Counted from the first letter of the stretch, positions 18,794-29,670 are shown. The stretch: 64,000 nucleotides of DNA from Luteimonas yindakuii (GCF_004803715.2 NZ_CP039383.2:620001-684000); one strand, 5' to 3'. Translations and numbers: made by a program. The notes: generated by a model not told the origin, from the letters alone.

Positions 18794-19294
18794 TCACCAG
18801 CGCAGTCCGAGCTTCCGGTAGAGCTTGGACAGCACCCAGGCCGGGCCGATCAGCAAGTAGCGCAGGTCGGTGAAGAAGCTGGGCTTCCTGCCTTCGTAGC
18901 GCTTGCTGTGGCCGACGAACTGCGCGATCCACGCCAGCACGAACACGATGATCGCGGTCACCAGCAGCCCGCGCGTGCCCAGCGACAGTTGCAGCGCATG
19001 GGTCAGGGTCGCCATCGCCAGGAACACCGCGGCCATGCCGATGCCCAGTGCGCGCGACGCGCGGAAGTAGAACAGCCATGCCGCGAACATCGCCATCGCC
19101 GCCCAGATGCCCGGGCGGAACAGGCCGCCGTCGGCAACCGGGATGCACCACAGCAGTGCGATCACGCTCCACAGGATCAACGGCACGGCCACCACGTGGA
19201 TGTGCTGGTTGGTCTGGTTGCGGTGATCGTCGGAGTAGCTGGCGAACCAGCGGTCGATCGGGCGCGGGCCCGCCTGGTCGTGTGTCGCGTCCAT
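18794..19294 (-). CDS. Mpo1-like (DUF962) membrane protein
   Basis: 166 residues, four hydrophobic segments. It has the DUF962/Mpo1 pattern: an N-terminal R-N-x-x-N-x-x-x-H (RNQTNQHIHVVAVPL) and a C-terminal FVGHSKRYEGRKPS followed by LLIGPAWVLSKLYRKLG. Yeast Mpo1 is a dioxygenase of 2-hydroxy fatty acid alpha-oxidation, with histidines binding Fe2+; the same histidines appear here. A role in 2-hydroxy fatty acid turnover would suit Xanthomonadaceae lipid A chemistry, but that is inference. Confidence 0.85.
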   Translation of the reverse strand: MDATHDQAGPRPIDRWFASYSDDHRNQTNQHIHVVAVPLILWSVIALLWCIPVADGGLFRPGIWAAMAMFAAWLFYFRASRALGIGMAAVFLAMATLTHALQLSLGTRGLLVTAIIVFVLAWIAQFVGHSKRYEGRKPSFFTDLRYLLIGPAWVLSKLYRKLGLRW

Positions 19295-19310
19295 CCTCCC
19301 CTCCCGAGGG

Positions 19311-19646
19311 TCAATGCGCGGCGGCCTTCGAGAATAGCTGCAAAACCGCCACCCCGCTGACGATCAGGCCGATGCCGATCACCGCCGGCAGATCCAGCGT
19401 CTGGCCCAGGACCAGCCAGCCGATCAGTGCGATCAGGGCAACGCCGACGCCGGACCAGATCGCGTAGGCAACGCCGACCGGCACCGTGCGCAGCACCAGC
19501 GACAGGCAGTAGAACGCGATCGCGTAACCGATCACCACGACCATTGAAGGCCAGAGTCGGGTGAAGCCTTCCGACGCCTTCAGCGCGCTGGTGGCGATCA
19601 CTTCGGCAACGATGGCCGCGGCAAGGAGGAGATAGCCGGTGTGCAT
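19311..19646 (-). CDS. Small multidrug resistance (SMR) family efflux protein
   Basis: 111 residues, four membrane helices, working as a dimer. The essential membrane Glu of EmrE-type pumps is present in [20 protein letters not shown], and [20 protein letters not shown] is the family helix 3. Start ATG at 19646 gives the canonical N-terminus ([15 protein letters not shown]). Most likely an EmrE/QacE-like exporter of cationic compounds or guanidinium-like substrates; the subtype cannot be settled. It lies 16 bases downstream of the Mpo1-like gene's start, so the two are probably co-transcribed. Confidence 0.9.
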   Translation of the reverse strand: MHTGYLLLAAAIVAEVIATSALKASEGFTRLWPSMVVVIGYAIAFYCLSLVLRTVPVGVAYAIWSGVGVALIALIGWLVLGQTLDLPAVIGIGLIVSGVAVLQLFSKAAAH

Positions 19647-19715
19647 GCCTGCGCCTCGATCGGAGCCGGTGGCCATGCTCGCACGCGGCCACCGGGGCCG
19701 CATGCGCAGAGCCGC

Positions 19716-20645
19716 TCAGTCGATGCTGATGCCGGCCAGTTTCTGCAGGGCGTCGGCGTAGCGTGCGCGGGTGCGCTCGATCACCTCCGCCGGCAGCCGC
19801 GGCCCGGGCGGGGTCTTGTCCCAGTCCTGGGTCTCCAGCCAGTCGCGCACGATCTGCTTGTCGTAGCTCGGCGGGCTGCTGCCGACCTGGTACTCGTCGG
19901 CGGGCCAGTAGCGCGACGAATCCGGCGTGAGCATCTCGTCCATCACGTACAGGCGGCCGTCGGCATCGGTGCCGAACTCGAACTTGGTGTCGGCAAGCAG
20001 GATGCCGCGCGCGGACGCGTACTCGGCGGCATAGCGGTACAGGCGCAGGGTCGCATCGCGGATCTGCTCGGCGAGCTCCGCACCGACCGTGCGGACCATG
20101 GTGTCGAAGTCGATGTTCTCGTCGTGCTCGCCCACGGCGGCCTTGGTCGACGGGGTGAAGATCGGTTCGGCCAGCTGTTCGGCCTGGCGCAGGCCGTCAG
20201 GCAGGCGGATGCCGCTGATGCGGCCGGTACGCTGGTAATCCTTCCAGCCACTGCCGATGACGTAACCGCGGGCGATCGCCTCCACCGGCACCGGCTTCAG
20301 CCGCCGCGTCACCACCGCGCGCTGCTCGTAGGCGGCCGGGTCCACGCCTGCGGGCAGCACCGCCGCCACCGGAATGCCGGTGAGGTGGTTGGGCATCAGG
20401 TGCGCGGTCTTCTCGAACCAGAAATTGCTGATCTGGCAGAGCATCTCGCCCTTGCCGGGGATCGGATCGGGCAGCACCACGTCGAACGCGGAGAGGCGAT
20501 CGGTGGCCACGATCAGCAGGTGGTCGCCGCTGCCGCGATCTTCGGCGGGCAGCAGTGCATCCGGCACGTCGAACACGTCGCGCACCTTGCCGCGGTGGCG
20601 CAATGGCAGGGTGGACAGCTCGGCTTGGGTCAGCGTCGTGGACAA
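19716..20645 (-). CDS. purC: SAICAR synthetase
   Basis: Phosphoribosylaminoimidazole-succinocarboxamide synthase, joining aspartate to CAIR in purine synthesis; cytosolic, 309 residues. The motifs GKVRDVFD (ATP loop), [18 protein letters not shown] and [17 protein letters not shown] are clear. I chose the TTG at 20645 because it gives the usual Xanthomonas N-terminus (M-STTLTQ); the nearest upstream ATG would add an unrelated 28 residues. It stands alone on the minus strand. Confidence 0.95.
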   Translation of the reverse strand: MSTTLTQAELSTLPLRHRGKVRDVFDVPDALLPAEDRGSGDHLLIVATDRLSAFDVVLPDPIPGKGEMLCQISNFWFEKTAHLMPNHLTGIPVAAVLPAGVDPAAYEQRAVVTRRLKPVPVEAIARGYVIGSGWKDYQRTGRISGIRLPDGLRQAEQLAEPIFTPSTKAAVGEHDENIDFDTMVRTVGAELAEQIRDATLRLYRYAAEYASARGILLADTKFEFGTDADGRLYVMDEMLTPDSSRYWPADEYQVGSSPPSYDKQIVRDWLETQDWDKTPPGPRLPAEVIERTRARYADALQKLAGISID

Positions 20646-20789
20646 GGGCGTGGGCCCCGTGCGTGAGGGGTCGGCCAGTGTAGTGCGGTTTATGTCGGCG
20701 GTGCATCGTCGCGGCAAGCGGTCCTGCACGGGGCCTGTTCACCGCTGCCGGCAGCGGCGGCAGGGCGTGCTGCGCTTACACTGGTCGCC

Positions 20790-21119
20790 ATGAAACCCTG
20801 GTATGGAAAACTGCTCGGCTTCATCGCCGGCTGGCTGCTGCTCAGGCATCCGGTGGGTGGCCTCATCGGTCTGTTGATCGGCCATGCGTTCGACGCCGAC
20901 TGGTTGCTGCCGCAGCGCGCGGCCCCGTACCGCGTGCTCGGCCTGGAGCGCGGCGCCAGCGACGAGGATGTCGACCGCACCTACCGCAAGCTGATGGCGC
21001 AGTACCACCCCGACCGCGTTGCCACCGCCGCGCCCGAACTGCAGGAGCAGGCCGCGCGCCGCGCCGCCGAAATCAACGCGGCGTATACCCGCATCCGCGG
21101 CAAGCGCCGTCGCCGCTGA
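20790..21119 (+). CDS. Membrane-anchored J-domain protein (DjlA-like)
   Basis: 109 residues: one N-terminal membrane helix (about 5-30, [21 protein letters not shown]) then a J domain with the hallmark H-P-D loop (QYHPDRVAT) and the preceding [15 protein letters not shown]. The C-terminus is very basic (RGKRRRR). It would recruit and stimulate DnaK at the inner membrane. Full DjlA has a central TerB-like domain; here it is absent, so this is a minimal version. rpe follows 26 bases later and may be co-transcribed. Confidence 0.85.
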   Translation: MKPWYGKLLGFIAGWLLLRHPVGGLIGLLIGHAFDADWLLPQRAAPYRVLGLERGASDEDVDRTYRKLMAQYHPDRVATAAPELQEQAARRAAEINAAYTRIRGKRRRR

Positions 21120-21145
21120 CCCCTTCTCCGAACCCGCGAGCCGCA

Positions 21146-21832
21146 ATGCAACCGACCGTCATCGCCCCGTCCATCCTCTCCGCCAACTTCGCCCGCCTCG
21201 GCGAGGAAGTCGACGCCGTGCTCGCAGCCGGTGCGGACTGGGTCCACTTCGACGTGATGGACAACCATTACGTGCCCAACCTCACCATCGGGCCGCTGGT
21301 GTGCGAGGCGCTGCGCAAGCATGGCGTCACCGCGCCGATCGACGTGCACCTGATGGTCGAACCGGTGGACCGCATCGTGCCGGACTTCGCCAAAGCCGGT
21401 GCCAGCCTGATCAGCTTCCATCCCGAGGCCTCGAAGCATGTGCACCGCACGATCCAGCTGATCAAGGCCGAGGGCTGCCAGGCCGGGCTGGTGCTCAATC
21501 CGGCGACGCCGGTCGACGTGCTGGATTACGTGCTCGACGAGCTCGACCTGGTGCTGCTGATGTCGGTCAATCCGGGCTTCGGCGGGCAGGCCTTCATTCC
21601 GTCCACGCTGGACAAGCTGCGCCGCGTGCGCGAGCGCATCGACGCCAGCGGACGTTCCATCCGGCTGGAGATCGACGGCGGGGTGAAGCCGGACAACATC
21701 GGCGAGATCGCCGCCGCCGGTGCCGACACCTTCGTCGCCGGCTCGGCGATCTTCGGCCAGCCCGATTACGCGGCGGTCGTGGATCGCATGCGTGCCGGGG
21801 TGGATGCCGTGCGCGGGCAGCGCCGGGCCTGA
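21146..21832 (+). CDS. rpe: Ribulose-phosphate 3-epimerase
   Basis: 228-residue TIM-barrel enzyme interconverting ribulose 5-phosphate and xylulose 5-phosphate. Signatures: [32 protein letters not shown] (metal His and Asp), [13 protein letters not shown] and [12 protein letters not shown]. Length and start match the family. A strong hairpin follows the stop. Confidence 0.96.
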   Translation: MQPTVIAPSILSANFARLGEEVDAVLAAGADWVHFDVMDNHYVPNLTIGPLVCEALRKHGVTAPIDVHLMVEPVDRIVPDFAKAGASLISFHPEASKHVHRTIQLIKAEGCQAGLVLNPATPVDVLDYVLDELDLVLLMSVNPGFGGQAFIPSTLDKLRRVRERIDASGRSIRLEIDGGVKPDNIGEIAAAGADTFVAGSAIFGQPDYAAVVDRMRAGVDAVRGQRRA

Positions 21833-21842
21833 CCGCCCGCCG

Positions 21843-21870
21843 CGGTCGGGAGCGTCCCTGCTCCCGACCG
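21843..21870 (+). terminator. Hairpin after rpe
   Basis: An 11-bp perfect stem (cggtcgggagc/gctcccgaccg) with a six-base loop begins ten bases after the rpe stop. The following bases are A-rich rather than T-rich, so rho-independent termination on the plus strand is uncertain. Confidence 0.5.
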
Positions 21871-22054
21871 AAGACATGGAGGCATTCCGGCCTCCGCCCG
21901 TCGTCCCTGCCCTGGACTCCCATGCTGGGCGCGTGCGATGACAGCCAGGCGACATCCCGGTGACGGCGATGCACCGCTTCGTCTTCATCCACGCCCTGCA
22001 GGCCCGCGATCTACACTCCGGTGCGGCACTTCCGCCGCGTCCTGCGCGCTCCCC

Positions 22055-22993
22055 ATGACCGCACCGTGCTGGTACGTGATCCTCAATGCCAAGGCCGCCG
22101 GCAACGACGAAGTACGCGACGCGGTGCACGCCGCGCGCGAGGCGGGACACGCGATCGAAGTGCGGCTGACCTGGGAGGAAGGTGACGCCCTGCGTTACGT
22201 GCGCGAGGCACTGGCCGCCGGTGCGGTGCGGGTGATCGCCGGCGGTGGCGACGGCACGCTGCGCGATGTCGCCGCGGCGCTCGCCGATGCGCCGGGCGAT
22301 GCCGACGTGCTGCCCGTACTCGGCCTGCTGCCGCTGGGCACGGCGAACGACTTCGCCACTGCCGCCGGCGTGCCGGATGCGATCGGCGAGGCCTTTGCGC
22401 TGGCGGCCGGCGGGAGCGTGCACGCGATCGACCTGCTGCGCATCGCCCATGATGACGGCGCGACCTGGTCGCTCAACCTGGTCAGCGGCGGCTTCGGGAC
22501 CGAGATCACCGTGGAGACCCGCGAAGGCCTGAAGAAGATGCTTGGCGGCCTGGCCTACCTGGTCACCGGCATCGCGCGGATGGGCCGGATCGAACCCGTG
22601 CCGGTGTCGCTGCGGGGGCCCGGTTTCGCCTGGGAGGGCGACTTCATCGCCCTGGGAATCGGCAACGGGCGGCAGGCGGGCGGTGGCCAGGCGTTGTGTC
22701 CCGACGCGCAGGTCGACGACGGCCTGCTCGACGTCACCGTGGTGCCGCAGCTCGAAGGCGAAGTCGCCGCCACCGTCGGCACGCTGGTGGGTGCCGGCAA
22801 GGAGGCGGCGCTCGACCGCGTCGCCACGCGGGCACGCCTGCCGTGGATCGAGGTGTCGACGCCGCAACCGCTGATGCTCAACATCGATGGCGAACCGGTC
22901 ACCGGGCAACGTTTCCGCATCGACTGCGTGCCGCGTCGCCTGCGGGTGGCGCTGCCGGTGGATTCGCCGCTGCTGTCGACCAGCACTGCATGA
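22055..22993 (+). CDS. YegS-like diacylglycerol/lipid kinase
   Basis: 312 residues. The DAGK catalytic loop [14 protein letters not shown] and [11 protein letters not shown] place it in the YegS/BmrU lipid kinase family; the C-terminal beta domain ends with the usual [21 protein letters not shown]. It phosphorylates a diacylglycerol-type lipid at the inner membrane in family members. ATG at 22055 gives the expected first strand ([12 protein letters not shown]). The 222 bases upstream hold only the rpe hairpin and no gene. Confidence 0.9.
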   Translation: MTAPCWYVILNAKAAGNDEVRDAVHAAREAGHAIEVRLTWEEGDALRYVREALAAGAVRVIAGGGDGTLRDVAAALADAPGDADVLPVLGLLPLGTANDFATAAGVPDAIGEAFALAAGGSVHAIDLLRIAHDDGATWSLNLVSGGFGTEITVETREGLKKMLGGLAYLVTGIARMGRIEPVPVSLRGPGFAWEGDFIALGIGNGRQAGGGQALCPDAQVDDGLLDVTVVPQLEGEVAATVGTLVGAGKEAALDRVATRARLPWIEVSTPQPLMLNIDGEPVTGQRFRIDCVPRRLRVALPVDSPLLSTSTA

Positions 22994-23129
22994 GCACGGC
23001 TCATCGCCGCCCGCAGGGCGAGCCGTTACAGTAGCGCCATGCCTTCTTTCGACCGCCCTGCCAGCGCCCACGCGTGGCGATGGTGACGCCACCGCGTCGC
23101 CATCCGTCCATCCATCGTGGAGCCAGCGC

Positions 23130-24617
23130 TTGATCACCCAGCAGCAGTTCGACCGTTTCGCCGCCGAAGGCCACACCCGCATCCCCGTCGCCCGTGAGGT
23201 TCTGTCCGACCTCGATACGCCGTTGTCGGTCTATCTGAAGCTTGCGGATGGTCCGTACACCTACCTGTTCGAATCGGTCGAGGGCGGCGAGCGCTTCGGC
23301 CGCTATTCGATCATCGGCCTGCCCGCCACGCAGGTGTTCGAGTTCCGCGGGCACGAGATGTCGGTGCGCGAGCACGGCGAGGTGGTCGATCGCCGTGTCG
23401 TCGAGGATCCGTTCGTCGAGGTCGAGCGCCTGCGCACGGCGGAATCGGTGCCGCGCATCGAAGGCCTGCCGGCCTTCACCGGTGGCCTGGTGGGCTGGTT
23501 CGGCTTCGAGTGCATCGGCTATATCGAGCCGCGCCTGGCCGATGCCGCCGACGCCCCTGCGCGCCGCGACGAGCTCGGCACCCCCGACATCCTGCTGATG
23601 CAGTCGGAGGAGGTCGCCGTTTTCGACAACCTGCGCGGCCGGCTGTATCTCGTCGTCCACGCCGACCCGCGCCAGCCGCAGGCCTGGGCGCGGGCCAACC
23701 GCCGCCTCGATGCACTGGCGCACCGGCTGCGCCATGGCGGTGCCGGCTACCCGGAAACCCTGCAACCCGCGGCGCTCGACGAGGCCGACTTCGTGTCGGG
23801 CTTCACCCGCGAAGGCTTCATCGAGGCGGTGGAGCGGTCGAAGGAATACATCCGCGCCGGCGACGTGTTCCAGGTGGTGCTGTCGCAGCGGATGTCGGTG
23901 CCGTTCAACGCGCGCCCGGTCGATGTCTACCGCGCGCTGCGTGCGTTGAATCCCTCGCCGTACATGTACTTCCTCGATGTCGGCGGCACCCAGGTGGTGG
24001 GTTCGTCGCCGGAAATCCTGGTGCGCCAGCAGGGCGGCACCGTCACCGTGCGGCCGATCGCGGGCACCCGCCCGCGCGGCGCGACGCCGGAAGAGGATGC
24101 CGCGCTCGAAGCCGAACTGCTGGCCGATCCCAAGGAACGCGCCGAACACCTGATGCTGATCGACCTCGGCCGCAACGATGTCGGCCGCGTGGCCGAAGCC
24201 GGCACCGTGGAGGTCGGCGAGCGCTTCGTCATCGAGCGCTACAGCCATGTCATGCATATCGTCAGCGAGGTCACCGGTCGCCTGCGCGATGGCCTCGACT
24301 ATGTCGACGTGCTGCGCGCGACGTTCCCGGCCGGCACCGTCAGCGGCGCGCCGAAGATCCGGGCGCTGGAAGTGATCCGCGAGCTGGAGCCGGTGCGGCG
24401 CAACGTCTATTCCGGCGCGGTGGGCTATATCGGCTGGCATGGCGATGCCGATACCGCGATCGCGATCCGCACCGCGGTGATCCAGGACGGCCGCCTGCAC
24501 GTGCAGGCCGGCGCCGGCATCGTCCACGACTCCGACCCGCAGAAGGAATGGGACGAGACGATGAACAAGGGCCGCGCGCTGTTCCGCGCGGTCGCGCAGG
24601 CCGCGAAGGGGTTGTAG
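23130..24617 (+). CDS. trpE: Anthranilate synthase component I
   Basis: Makes anthranilate from chorismate with TrpG-supplied ammonia; 495 residues. Chorismate-binding motifs [29 protein letters not shown] and [15 protein letters not shown] are intact, and the N-terminal lid has [14 protein letters not shown]. The likely start is TTG at 23130 ([15 protein letters not shown] as in relatives) with GGAG seven bases upstream; no ATG fits. No leader peptide or attenuator hairpin is evident ahead of it. trpG lies 1.6 kb away, beyond an oppositely oriented transporter. Confidence 0.96.
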   Translation: MITQQQFDRFAAEGHTRIPVAREVLSDLDTPLSVYLKLADGPYTYLFESVEGGERFGRYSIIGLPATQVFEFRGHEMSVREHGEVVDRRVVEDPFVEVERLRTAESVPRIEGLPAFTGGLVGWFGFECIGYIEPRLADAADAPARRDELGTPDILLMQSEEVAVFDNLRGRLYLVVHADPRQPQAWARANRRLDALAHRLRHGGAGYPETLQPAALDEADFVSGFTREGFIEAVERSKEYIRAGDVFQVVLSQRMSVPFNARPVDVYRALRALNPSPYMYFLDVGGTQVVGSSPEILVRQQGGTVTVRPIAGTRPRGATPEEDAALEAELLADPKERAEHLMLIDLGRNDVGRVAEAGTVEVGERFVIERYSHVMHIVSEVTGRLRDGLDYVDVLRATFPAGTVSGAPKIRALEVIRELEPVRRNVYSGAVGYIGWHGDADTAIAIRTAVIQDGRLHVQAGAGIVHDSDPQKEWDETMNKGRALFRAVAQAAKGL

Positions 24618-24625
24618 CGGGGCGT

Positions 24626-25984
24626 TTACCCCTCTCCCGCCCGCGGGAGAGGGGCAGGGGTGAGGGCGCTCCCTTCATCGACCGCCGCCCGCCGCACCTG
24701 CGCGCGTCCCAGCCACAAAGCAAGCCCGGCCCACACCAGCGCCAGCGGGATCACCACGCTGACCAGTCCGCCCATCGCCAGGCCCAGTCGCCCCAGCGCC
24801 CCTTCGGTCTGCGCGCCGACGACGTCGCCGGCGCGGTAGACGAAGGTGTCGATAAAGGCTTTCGCCTTGTACTTGTCCTCGCGCGCGACCACGGTGAACA
24901 GCGCCTCGCGCGCGGGCCGGGTGATGCCGCGTTGCACCGCGCGGTTGGCGGCCTCCAGCAGCACCAGCACCACGAACGAGCCATAGATCGCCAGCCCGAT
25001 GAAGCCGATGGCGGTGGCGATCGGCAGGATCGCCAGCGCGACGCCGAGGCCGAAGCGGCGGATGATCCGGCCGGTCAGCGTGACCTGCAGTACCAGCACC
25101 GCCACCTGCGTCCACATGTCGATGTTGCCGAGGATCGCCGCACGCGTATCCACGTCGTCCGCCACTGCGGCGACCATCTGCAGGCGGGTGAAGTAGATGA
25201 AGGTGGCCACCACCGTCATCAGCAGCACGTAGCCGGCAATGCCGGCGAGATAGGGCGAAGCGAACACGGCTCGGAAGCCCGCCCACGCACTGCCGCCGAT
25301 GCGTTCGGGGTCGCGCGCCGTGGCGGGCGCCGTGTCGACCGTGCTTGCCCCGGGTTGGAGTCGCACCAGCAGCCACGCCGCACCCAGTGCCAGCAGCAGG
25401 AAGCCGCCGGCCACCAGCAGCAGCGCCGGGGTGCCCAGCGGCCGGGCGAGTTGCGAGGTCAGCCACGGGCCGAAGATCGCGCCCAGCGTGCCGCCCACCG
25501 AGACCAGCGCGAACACGCGCTTGCCCTGGTCGCTGCTGAAGCGGTCGGCCATCAGCGCCCAGAACACCATGGTCACGAACAGGTTGAACACGCTGAACCA
25601 GACGTAGAACACCTGTCCGCTGCGCGCGCCGATGGCGCCGGGCGCAAATATCAACAGCGCCCAGAAGCCGACCAGGCTGGCGACGAAGAACCCGTAGGTG
25701 GCACCGATGGCCTGCAGCCGCCGCAGCCGGCTCACCAGCCAGCCGAACACCGGGTTCACCGCCAGCGTCACCACCGCGGTGCCGATGAAGAGCCAGCGTA
25801 CGCTGTCGATCCCGCGTTCCATGCCCAGCGCGTCGCGTGCCGGTCGCAGCAGCATCAGCGCGGTCAGGACGCAGAAGAAGAACAGCGCGGCGACCAGGAC
25901 GGGCGCGCCTTCGCCATGTCGAAGATTGAAGAACTGCAGCAGGCGTGAACGGTTGTGCGGTGGTGCGTCGGCGGCAGTGGGCAT
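24626..25984 (-). CDS. NTP/NDP exchange (Tlc-like) MFS-type transporter
   Basis: 452 residues, 12 membrane helices. It resembles the Npt1/Npt2 (ADP/ATP translocase-like) proteins found in free-living proteobacteria: ALMLLRPARDALGMERGIDS at the first helix, VFYVWFSVFNLFVTMVFWAL mid-protein and EDKYKAKAFIDTFVYRAGD late. Nucleotide exchange is proven only for obligate intracellular members, so the substrate here is unknown. The last 12 residues (LTPAPLPRAGEG) are encoded by the repeat at 24629-24660 and are not part of the family. It separates trpE from trpG on the opposite strand. Confidence 0.85.
   Translation of the reverse strand: MPTAADAPPHNRSRLLQFFNLRHGEGAPVLVAALFFFCVLTALMLLRPARDALGMERGIDSVRWLFIGTAVVTLAVNPVFGWLVSRLRRLQAIGATYGFFVASLVGFWALLIFAPGAIGARSGQVFYVWFSVFNLFVTMVFWALMADRFSSDQGKRVFALVSVGGTLGAIFGPWLTSQLARPLGTPALLLVAGGFLLLALGAAWLLVRLQPGASTVDTAPATARDPERIGGSAWAGFRAVFASPYLAGIAGYVLLMTVVATFIYFTRLQMVAAVADDVDTRAAILGNIDMWTQVAVLVLQVTLTGRIIRRFGLGVALAILPIATAIGFIGLAIYGSFVVLVLLEAANRAVQRGITRPAREALFTVVAREDKYKAKAFIDTFVYRAGDVVGAQTEGALGRLGLAMGGLVSVVIPLALVWAGLALWLGRAQVRRAAVDEGSALTPAPLPRAGEG
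24629..24660. repeat. Palindromic repeat at convergent ends of trpE and the transporter
   Basis: A 12-bp perfect stem (cccctctcccgc/gcgggagagggg, 24629-24654, two-base gap) followed by caggggtgaggg. It shares its core with the hppD-hmgA repeat. It begins 12 bases after the trpE stop and encodes the final residues of the transporter, so it may terminate both. Confidence 0.8.
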
Positions 25985-26204
25985 CGAAGGCTCCGTCGAT
26001 CGTGCTGGATGCGCCGCCTGGCGACGCATGGGCGAGTATGCCCGCGCCAGCGGCGCCGGTTGCGTGCCATCGGTCCTGCCGGCAGCGCGCGTGCCGATGG
26101 TCGTCGCGGCGCGGCGCCGGTGCATTTCTGTGGAACGTCCGGCGCCGGGCGGAGCGCATTCCGGCTGCTAAGCTGGCGCCCCTTTTCGGTCCGGCGTCGC
26201 CCCC

Positions 26205-26783
26205 ATGCTGTTGATGATCGACAACTACGACAGCTTTACCTGGAACCTCGTGCAGTACCTCCAGGCGCTGGGGTCAGAGGTCCGCGTGGTGCGCAACGAC
26301 GAGCTGTCGGTCGAGGAAATCGAGCGCCTGGCGCCGGAGCGCATCGTCATTTCGCCGGGACCGTGCACCCCGAACGAGGCGGGCGTGTCGCTGTCGGTGA
26401 TCGAGCGCCTCGGCGCGACCACGCCGATCCTCGGCGTGTGCCTGGGGCACCAGTCCATCGGCCAGGCCTACGGCGGGCGGGTGGTCCGCGCGGGCCGGAT
26501 CATGCATGGCAAGACCTCGTCGATCCACCATGCAGGGCAGGGCGTGTTCGCCGCGCTGCCCGACCAGTACCAGGCCACGCGCTACCACTCGCTGGTGGTC
26601 GAGCGCGACACGTTGCCGGATTGCCTGCAGATCACCGCGTGGACCGAACACGAGGATGGCGGCTTCGAGGAGATCATGGGCCTGCGCCATCGCGAGCATC
26701 CGGTGGAGGGCGTGCAGTTCCACCCGGAGTCGATCCTCACCGAGCACGGCCACGCGCTGCTGAAGAATTTCCTCGAGCGTTGA
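26205..26783 (+). CDS. trpG: Anthranilate synthase component II (glutamine amidotransferase)
   Basis: 192-residue class I amidotransferase that releases ammonia from glutamine for TrpE. The nucleophile Cys is in [15 protein letters not shown] and the His-Glu pair in [31 protein letters not shown] is the standard N-terminus. About 100 bases separate it from trpD, so trpG-trpD-trpC-HAD probably form one operon. A shared role with 4-aminobenzoate synthase (PabA) is possible. Confidence 0.95.
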   Translation: MLLMIDNYDSFTWNLVQYLQALGSEVRVVRNDELSVEEIERLAPERIVISPGPCTPNEAGVSLSVIERLGATTPILGVCLGHQSIGQAYGGRVVRAGRIMHGKTSSIHHAGQGVFAALPDQYQATRYHSLVVERDTLPDCLQITAWTEHEDGGFEEIMGLRHREHPVEGVQFHPESILTEHGHALLKNFLER

Positions 26784-26886
26784 GCGTCGCCGGCACGCTG
26801 CGATCCGCCGGCCCGGGTTCACGACCGCGCGGCGCACGGGTAAGGTCATCGGCCCGCACACCGCGCCACGCCCCGACGGACCCCGC

Positions 26887-27978
26887 ATGCCCATCACCCC
26901 CCAGGACGCGCTGCAGCGCACGATCGAACACCGCGAGATCTTCCACGACGAGATGGTCGATCTGATGCGGCAGATCATGCGCGGTGAGGTATCGCCGACG
27001 ATGACCGCGGCGATCCTGACCGGCCTGCGGGTCAAGAAGGAGACCGTGGCGGAGATCGCCGGTGCCGCCGCGGTGATGCGCGAATTCGCCCGTCCGGTGG
27101 AGATCGCCGACCGCCGTCACCTGGTCGACGTGGTCGGTACCGGCGGCGACGGCGCACATACCTTCAACATCTCGACGTGCTCGGCGTTCGTCGCCGCCGC
27201 CGCCGGCGCGCGCGTGGCCAAGCACGGCAACCGCAGCGTGTCGTCGAAGTCCGGTGCCGCCGACGTGCTGGAAGCGCTGGGTGCGGCGATCGAGCTGCAG
27301 CCGGCGCAGGTGGCCGAATCGGTGGCGCGCACCGGCGTCGGCTTCATGTTCGCGCCGGTGCACCACCCGGCGATGAAGGTGGTCGCGCCGGTGCGCCGCG
27401 AGATGGGCGTGCGCACGATCTTCAACCTCCTCGGTCCGCTGACCAACCCGGCCGATGCACCGGCGATCCTGATGGGCGTGTTCCATCCCGACCTCGTCGG
27501 CATCCAGGCCCGCGTGCTGCAGCGCCTCGGCGCCGAACGCGCGCTGGTGGTGTGGGGGCGCGACGGCATGGACGAGCTGTCGCTGGGCGCAGGCACCCTG
27601 GTCGGCGAGCTGCGTGACGGCGAGGTGCGCGAGTACGAAGTGCATCCGGAGGACTTCGGCATCGCGATGTCGGCCAGCCGCAACCTCAAGGTGGCCGACG
27701 CCGGGGAGTCGAAGACGATCCTGCTGTCGGTGCTGGACGGCGCGGAAGGGCCGGCGCGCGACATCGTCCTGCTCAATGCCGGGGCGACGCTGTACGTGGC
27801 CGGCGTGGTCGAGTCGATCGCCGAGGGCATCGCGCGGGCGCGCGTGGTGCTCGCCGATGGCAGCGCACGCGCCAGGCTCGACGCGTTCGTGGCGACCACG
27901 GTGGAACTGGCGCAGGCGAAAGGGGACGCGAACACGGACAATGGCGGCGGTCCTTCCGTCGCAACAGCAAGCCCATGA
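26887..27978 (+). CDS. trpD: Anthranilate phosphoribosyltransferase
   Basis: Joins anthranilate to PRPP; 363 residues. PRPP-binding motif [15 protein letters not shown] and the anthranilate-site [20 protein letters not shown] are clear, as is [10 protein letters not shown]. The tail after about residue 345 is poorly conserved and low in complexity. The stop overlaps the trpC start by four bases (ATGA). Confidence 0.96.
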   Translation: MPITPQDALQRTIEHREIFHDEMVDLMRQIMRGEVSPTMTAAILTGLRVKKETVAEIAGAAAVMREFARPVEIADRRHLVDVVGTGGDGAHTFNISTCSAFVAAAAGARVAKHGNRSVSSKSGAADVLEALGAAIELQPAQVAESVARTGVGFMFAPVHHPAMKVVAPVRREMGVRTIFNLLGPLTNPADAPAILMGVFHPDLVGIQARVLQRLGAERALVVWGRDGMDELSLGAGTLVGELRDGEVREYEVHPEDFGIAMSASRNLKVADAGESKTILLSVLDGAEGPARDIVLLNAGATLYVAGVVESIAEGIARARVVLADGSARARLDAFVATTVELAQAKGDANTDNGGGPSVATASP

Positions 27979-28793
27979 CCGACATCCTCGAACGCATCCT
28001 CCAGCGCAAGCACGAAGAGGTCGCCGAACGCCGCCAGGTCCGCCCGATGGACGAACTGCGCGAACGCGCACCGGGCGCGCCAGCACCGCGCGGATTCGCG
28101 CAGGCGATCGAACGCACGATTGCCGCGGGCCGGCCGGCGGTAATCGCCGAGGTCAAGAAGGCGAGTCCGTCGAAGGGCGTGATCCGCGCGGATTTCCAGC
28201 CGGCGGCGATCGCGCGCAGCTACGCCGAGGCCGGTGCGACCGGTCTGTCGGTGCTGACCGACCGCGACTTCTTCCAGGGCGCCGACGAGTACCTGGTCAC
28301 CGCGCGCGCGAACTGCGACCTGCCGGTGCTGCGCAAGGATTTCGTGATCGACCCGTACCAGGTGTACGAGGCCCGGGTACTCGGTGCCGATTGCGTGCTG
28401 CTGATCGTCGCCGCGCTCGATGACGCGGCGCTGGCATCGCTTTCGGTGCTGGCGCAGTCGCTGGGGATGGACGTGCTGGTCGAGGCGCACGACGGCGAGG
28501 AGCTGGCGCGCGCACTGCGGCTTCCCGCCCACGACGGCCGGTTGCCGCTGATCGGCATCAACAACCGCAGCCTGCGCAGCTTCGAGGTCTCGCTCGACAC
28601 CACCCTGTCGCTGCGCGACCGCGTCAGCGGCGGACACCGCCTGGTCACCGAAAGCGGCGTGCACAACCGCGCCGATGTCGAGCGCCTGCGTGCGGCCGAT
28701 GTCCATGCCTTCCTCGTCGGCGAGGCCTTCATGCGCGAGCCCGACCCGGGCGCCGCGCTGCGCCGGCTGTTCTTCGCGGACGCCGCCGCATGA
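27975..28793 (+). CDS. trpC: Indole-3-glycerol phosphate synthase
   Basis: 272-residue TIM barrel closing the indole ring from CdRP. Catalytic Lys and Glu regions are seen in [17 protein letters not shown] and [35 protein letters not shown] is the phosphate side. Start and stop both overlap neighbours by four bases, so translation is coupled to trpD and to the HAD gene downstream. TrpF and TrpAB are not in the window. Confidence 0.96.
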   Translation: MTDILERILQRKHEEVAERRQVRPMDELRERAPGAPAPRGFAQAIERTIAAGRPAVIAEVKKASPSKGVIRADFQPAAIARSYAEAGATGLSVLTDRDFFQGADEYLVTARANCDLPVLRKDFVIDPYQVYEARVLGADCVLLIVAALDDAALASLSVLAQSLGMDVLVEAHDGEELARALRLPAHDGRLPLIGINNRSLRSFEVSLDTTLSLRDRVSGGHRLVTESGVHNRADVERLRAADVHAFLVGEAFMREPDPGAALRRLFFADAAA

Positions 28794-29521
28794 GCGCGCC
28801 CACCGCATTCCCGATGGAGCGCGCCGGTGCGCCGACGGTGGTGTTCGACTTCGACCACACCCTCTATGACGGCGATTCCGGCAGCCACCTGTTCGCCTGG
28901 CTGATCAAACGCAGCGCGTGGCGGATGGCGCTGGCGCTGCTTGCCACGCCGGTGCTGGGGCCGATGATCGCGTTCCTGCCCACGCGCCGCCGCGGTATTT
29001 CCGGTTTCGTCTGGATCGGCACCGTCGGTCTGCACCGGCCGCGCACGCTCGACCTGTTGATCGACCGCTACGTGGCACAGCACACCGAAGAGCTGCGCAG
29101 CCGCCTGCTGCCGATCGCGCTGGACGTGCTGCACGGCCATCGCATGGCGGGCGACCGGGTCGTGGTCGCCACCGGCGCACCACCGGAACTCGCCCGCGCG
29201 ATCCTCGGCTTCGTCGCCCATGAAACCGTACCGGTGATCGGCAGCCTCACCGGGCCGCGCGCCGGCGCGATCCTGGTGACGCGCCACTGTCACGCCGAGG
29301 AGAAGATGCGGATGCTGCGGGACGCCGGCTACGACGGCGTCGACATCGCCTATTCCGACAGCACCGCCGACATGCCGCTGCTGCGCGCAGCGCGCGCGCC
29401 GGTGGTGGTCAATCCCAAGCACGGTGCGGTCGACCTGTTCCGGCGCGTGCTGCCCGCCGGCACGCCGATCCTCAACTGGGGCTGTGCAAGCCGCGGCGGC
29501 GATCCGGTGGCCGCGGCCTGA
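28790..29521 (+). CDS. HAD-IB phosphatase, PgpC-like
   Basis: 243 residues. HAD motif I is [11 protein letters not shown] with the two aspartates, motif [12 protein letters not shown], and motif III Lys-plus-Asp (EEKMRMLR ... [12 protein letters not shown]). Between motifs I and II is a hydrophobic segment like that in E. coli PgpC, a phosphatidylglycerophosphate phosphatase; the [12 protein letters not shown] and [16 protein letters not shown] regions also recall it. A general SerB-like phosphatase is the alternative. Its ATG overlaps the trpC stop by four bases, so it is expressed with the tryptophan genes although the link is unclear. Confidence 0.82.
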   Translation: MSAPTAFPMERAGAPTVVFDFDHTLYDGDSGSHLFAWLIKRSAWRMALALLATPVLGPMIAFLPTRRRGISGFVWIGTVGLHRPRTLDLLIDRYVAQHTEELRSRLLPIALDVLHGHRMAGDRVVVATGAPPELARAILGFVAHETVPVIGSLTGPRAGAILVTRHCHAEEKMRMLRDAGYDGVDIAYSDSTADMPLLRAARAPVVVNPKHGAVDLFRRVLPAGTPILNWGCASRGGDPVAAA

Positions 29522-29670
29522 CCGTCCGGGCAAGGCCGCGGCGTGGATGGGCGTCCGTCCACAGCCTGTGTGGATGACGCCCCGCGAAAGCTGTGCACAA
29601 GTGGTGCAAGTGGCTGACCTGCAAGCTGTGCTGCCTGCACTGGCCAATAAATCACCGCTGCCCCGCAGGT

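Noticed and set aside
22994-23129. trp leader peptide/attenuator before trpE
   Set aside because: No run of Trp codons or competing hairpins found.
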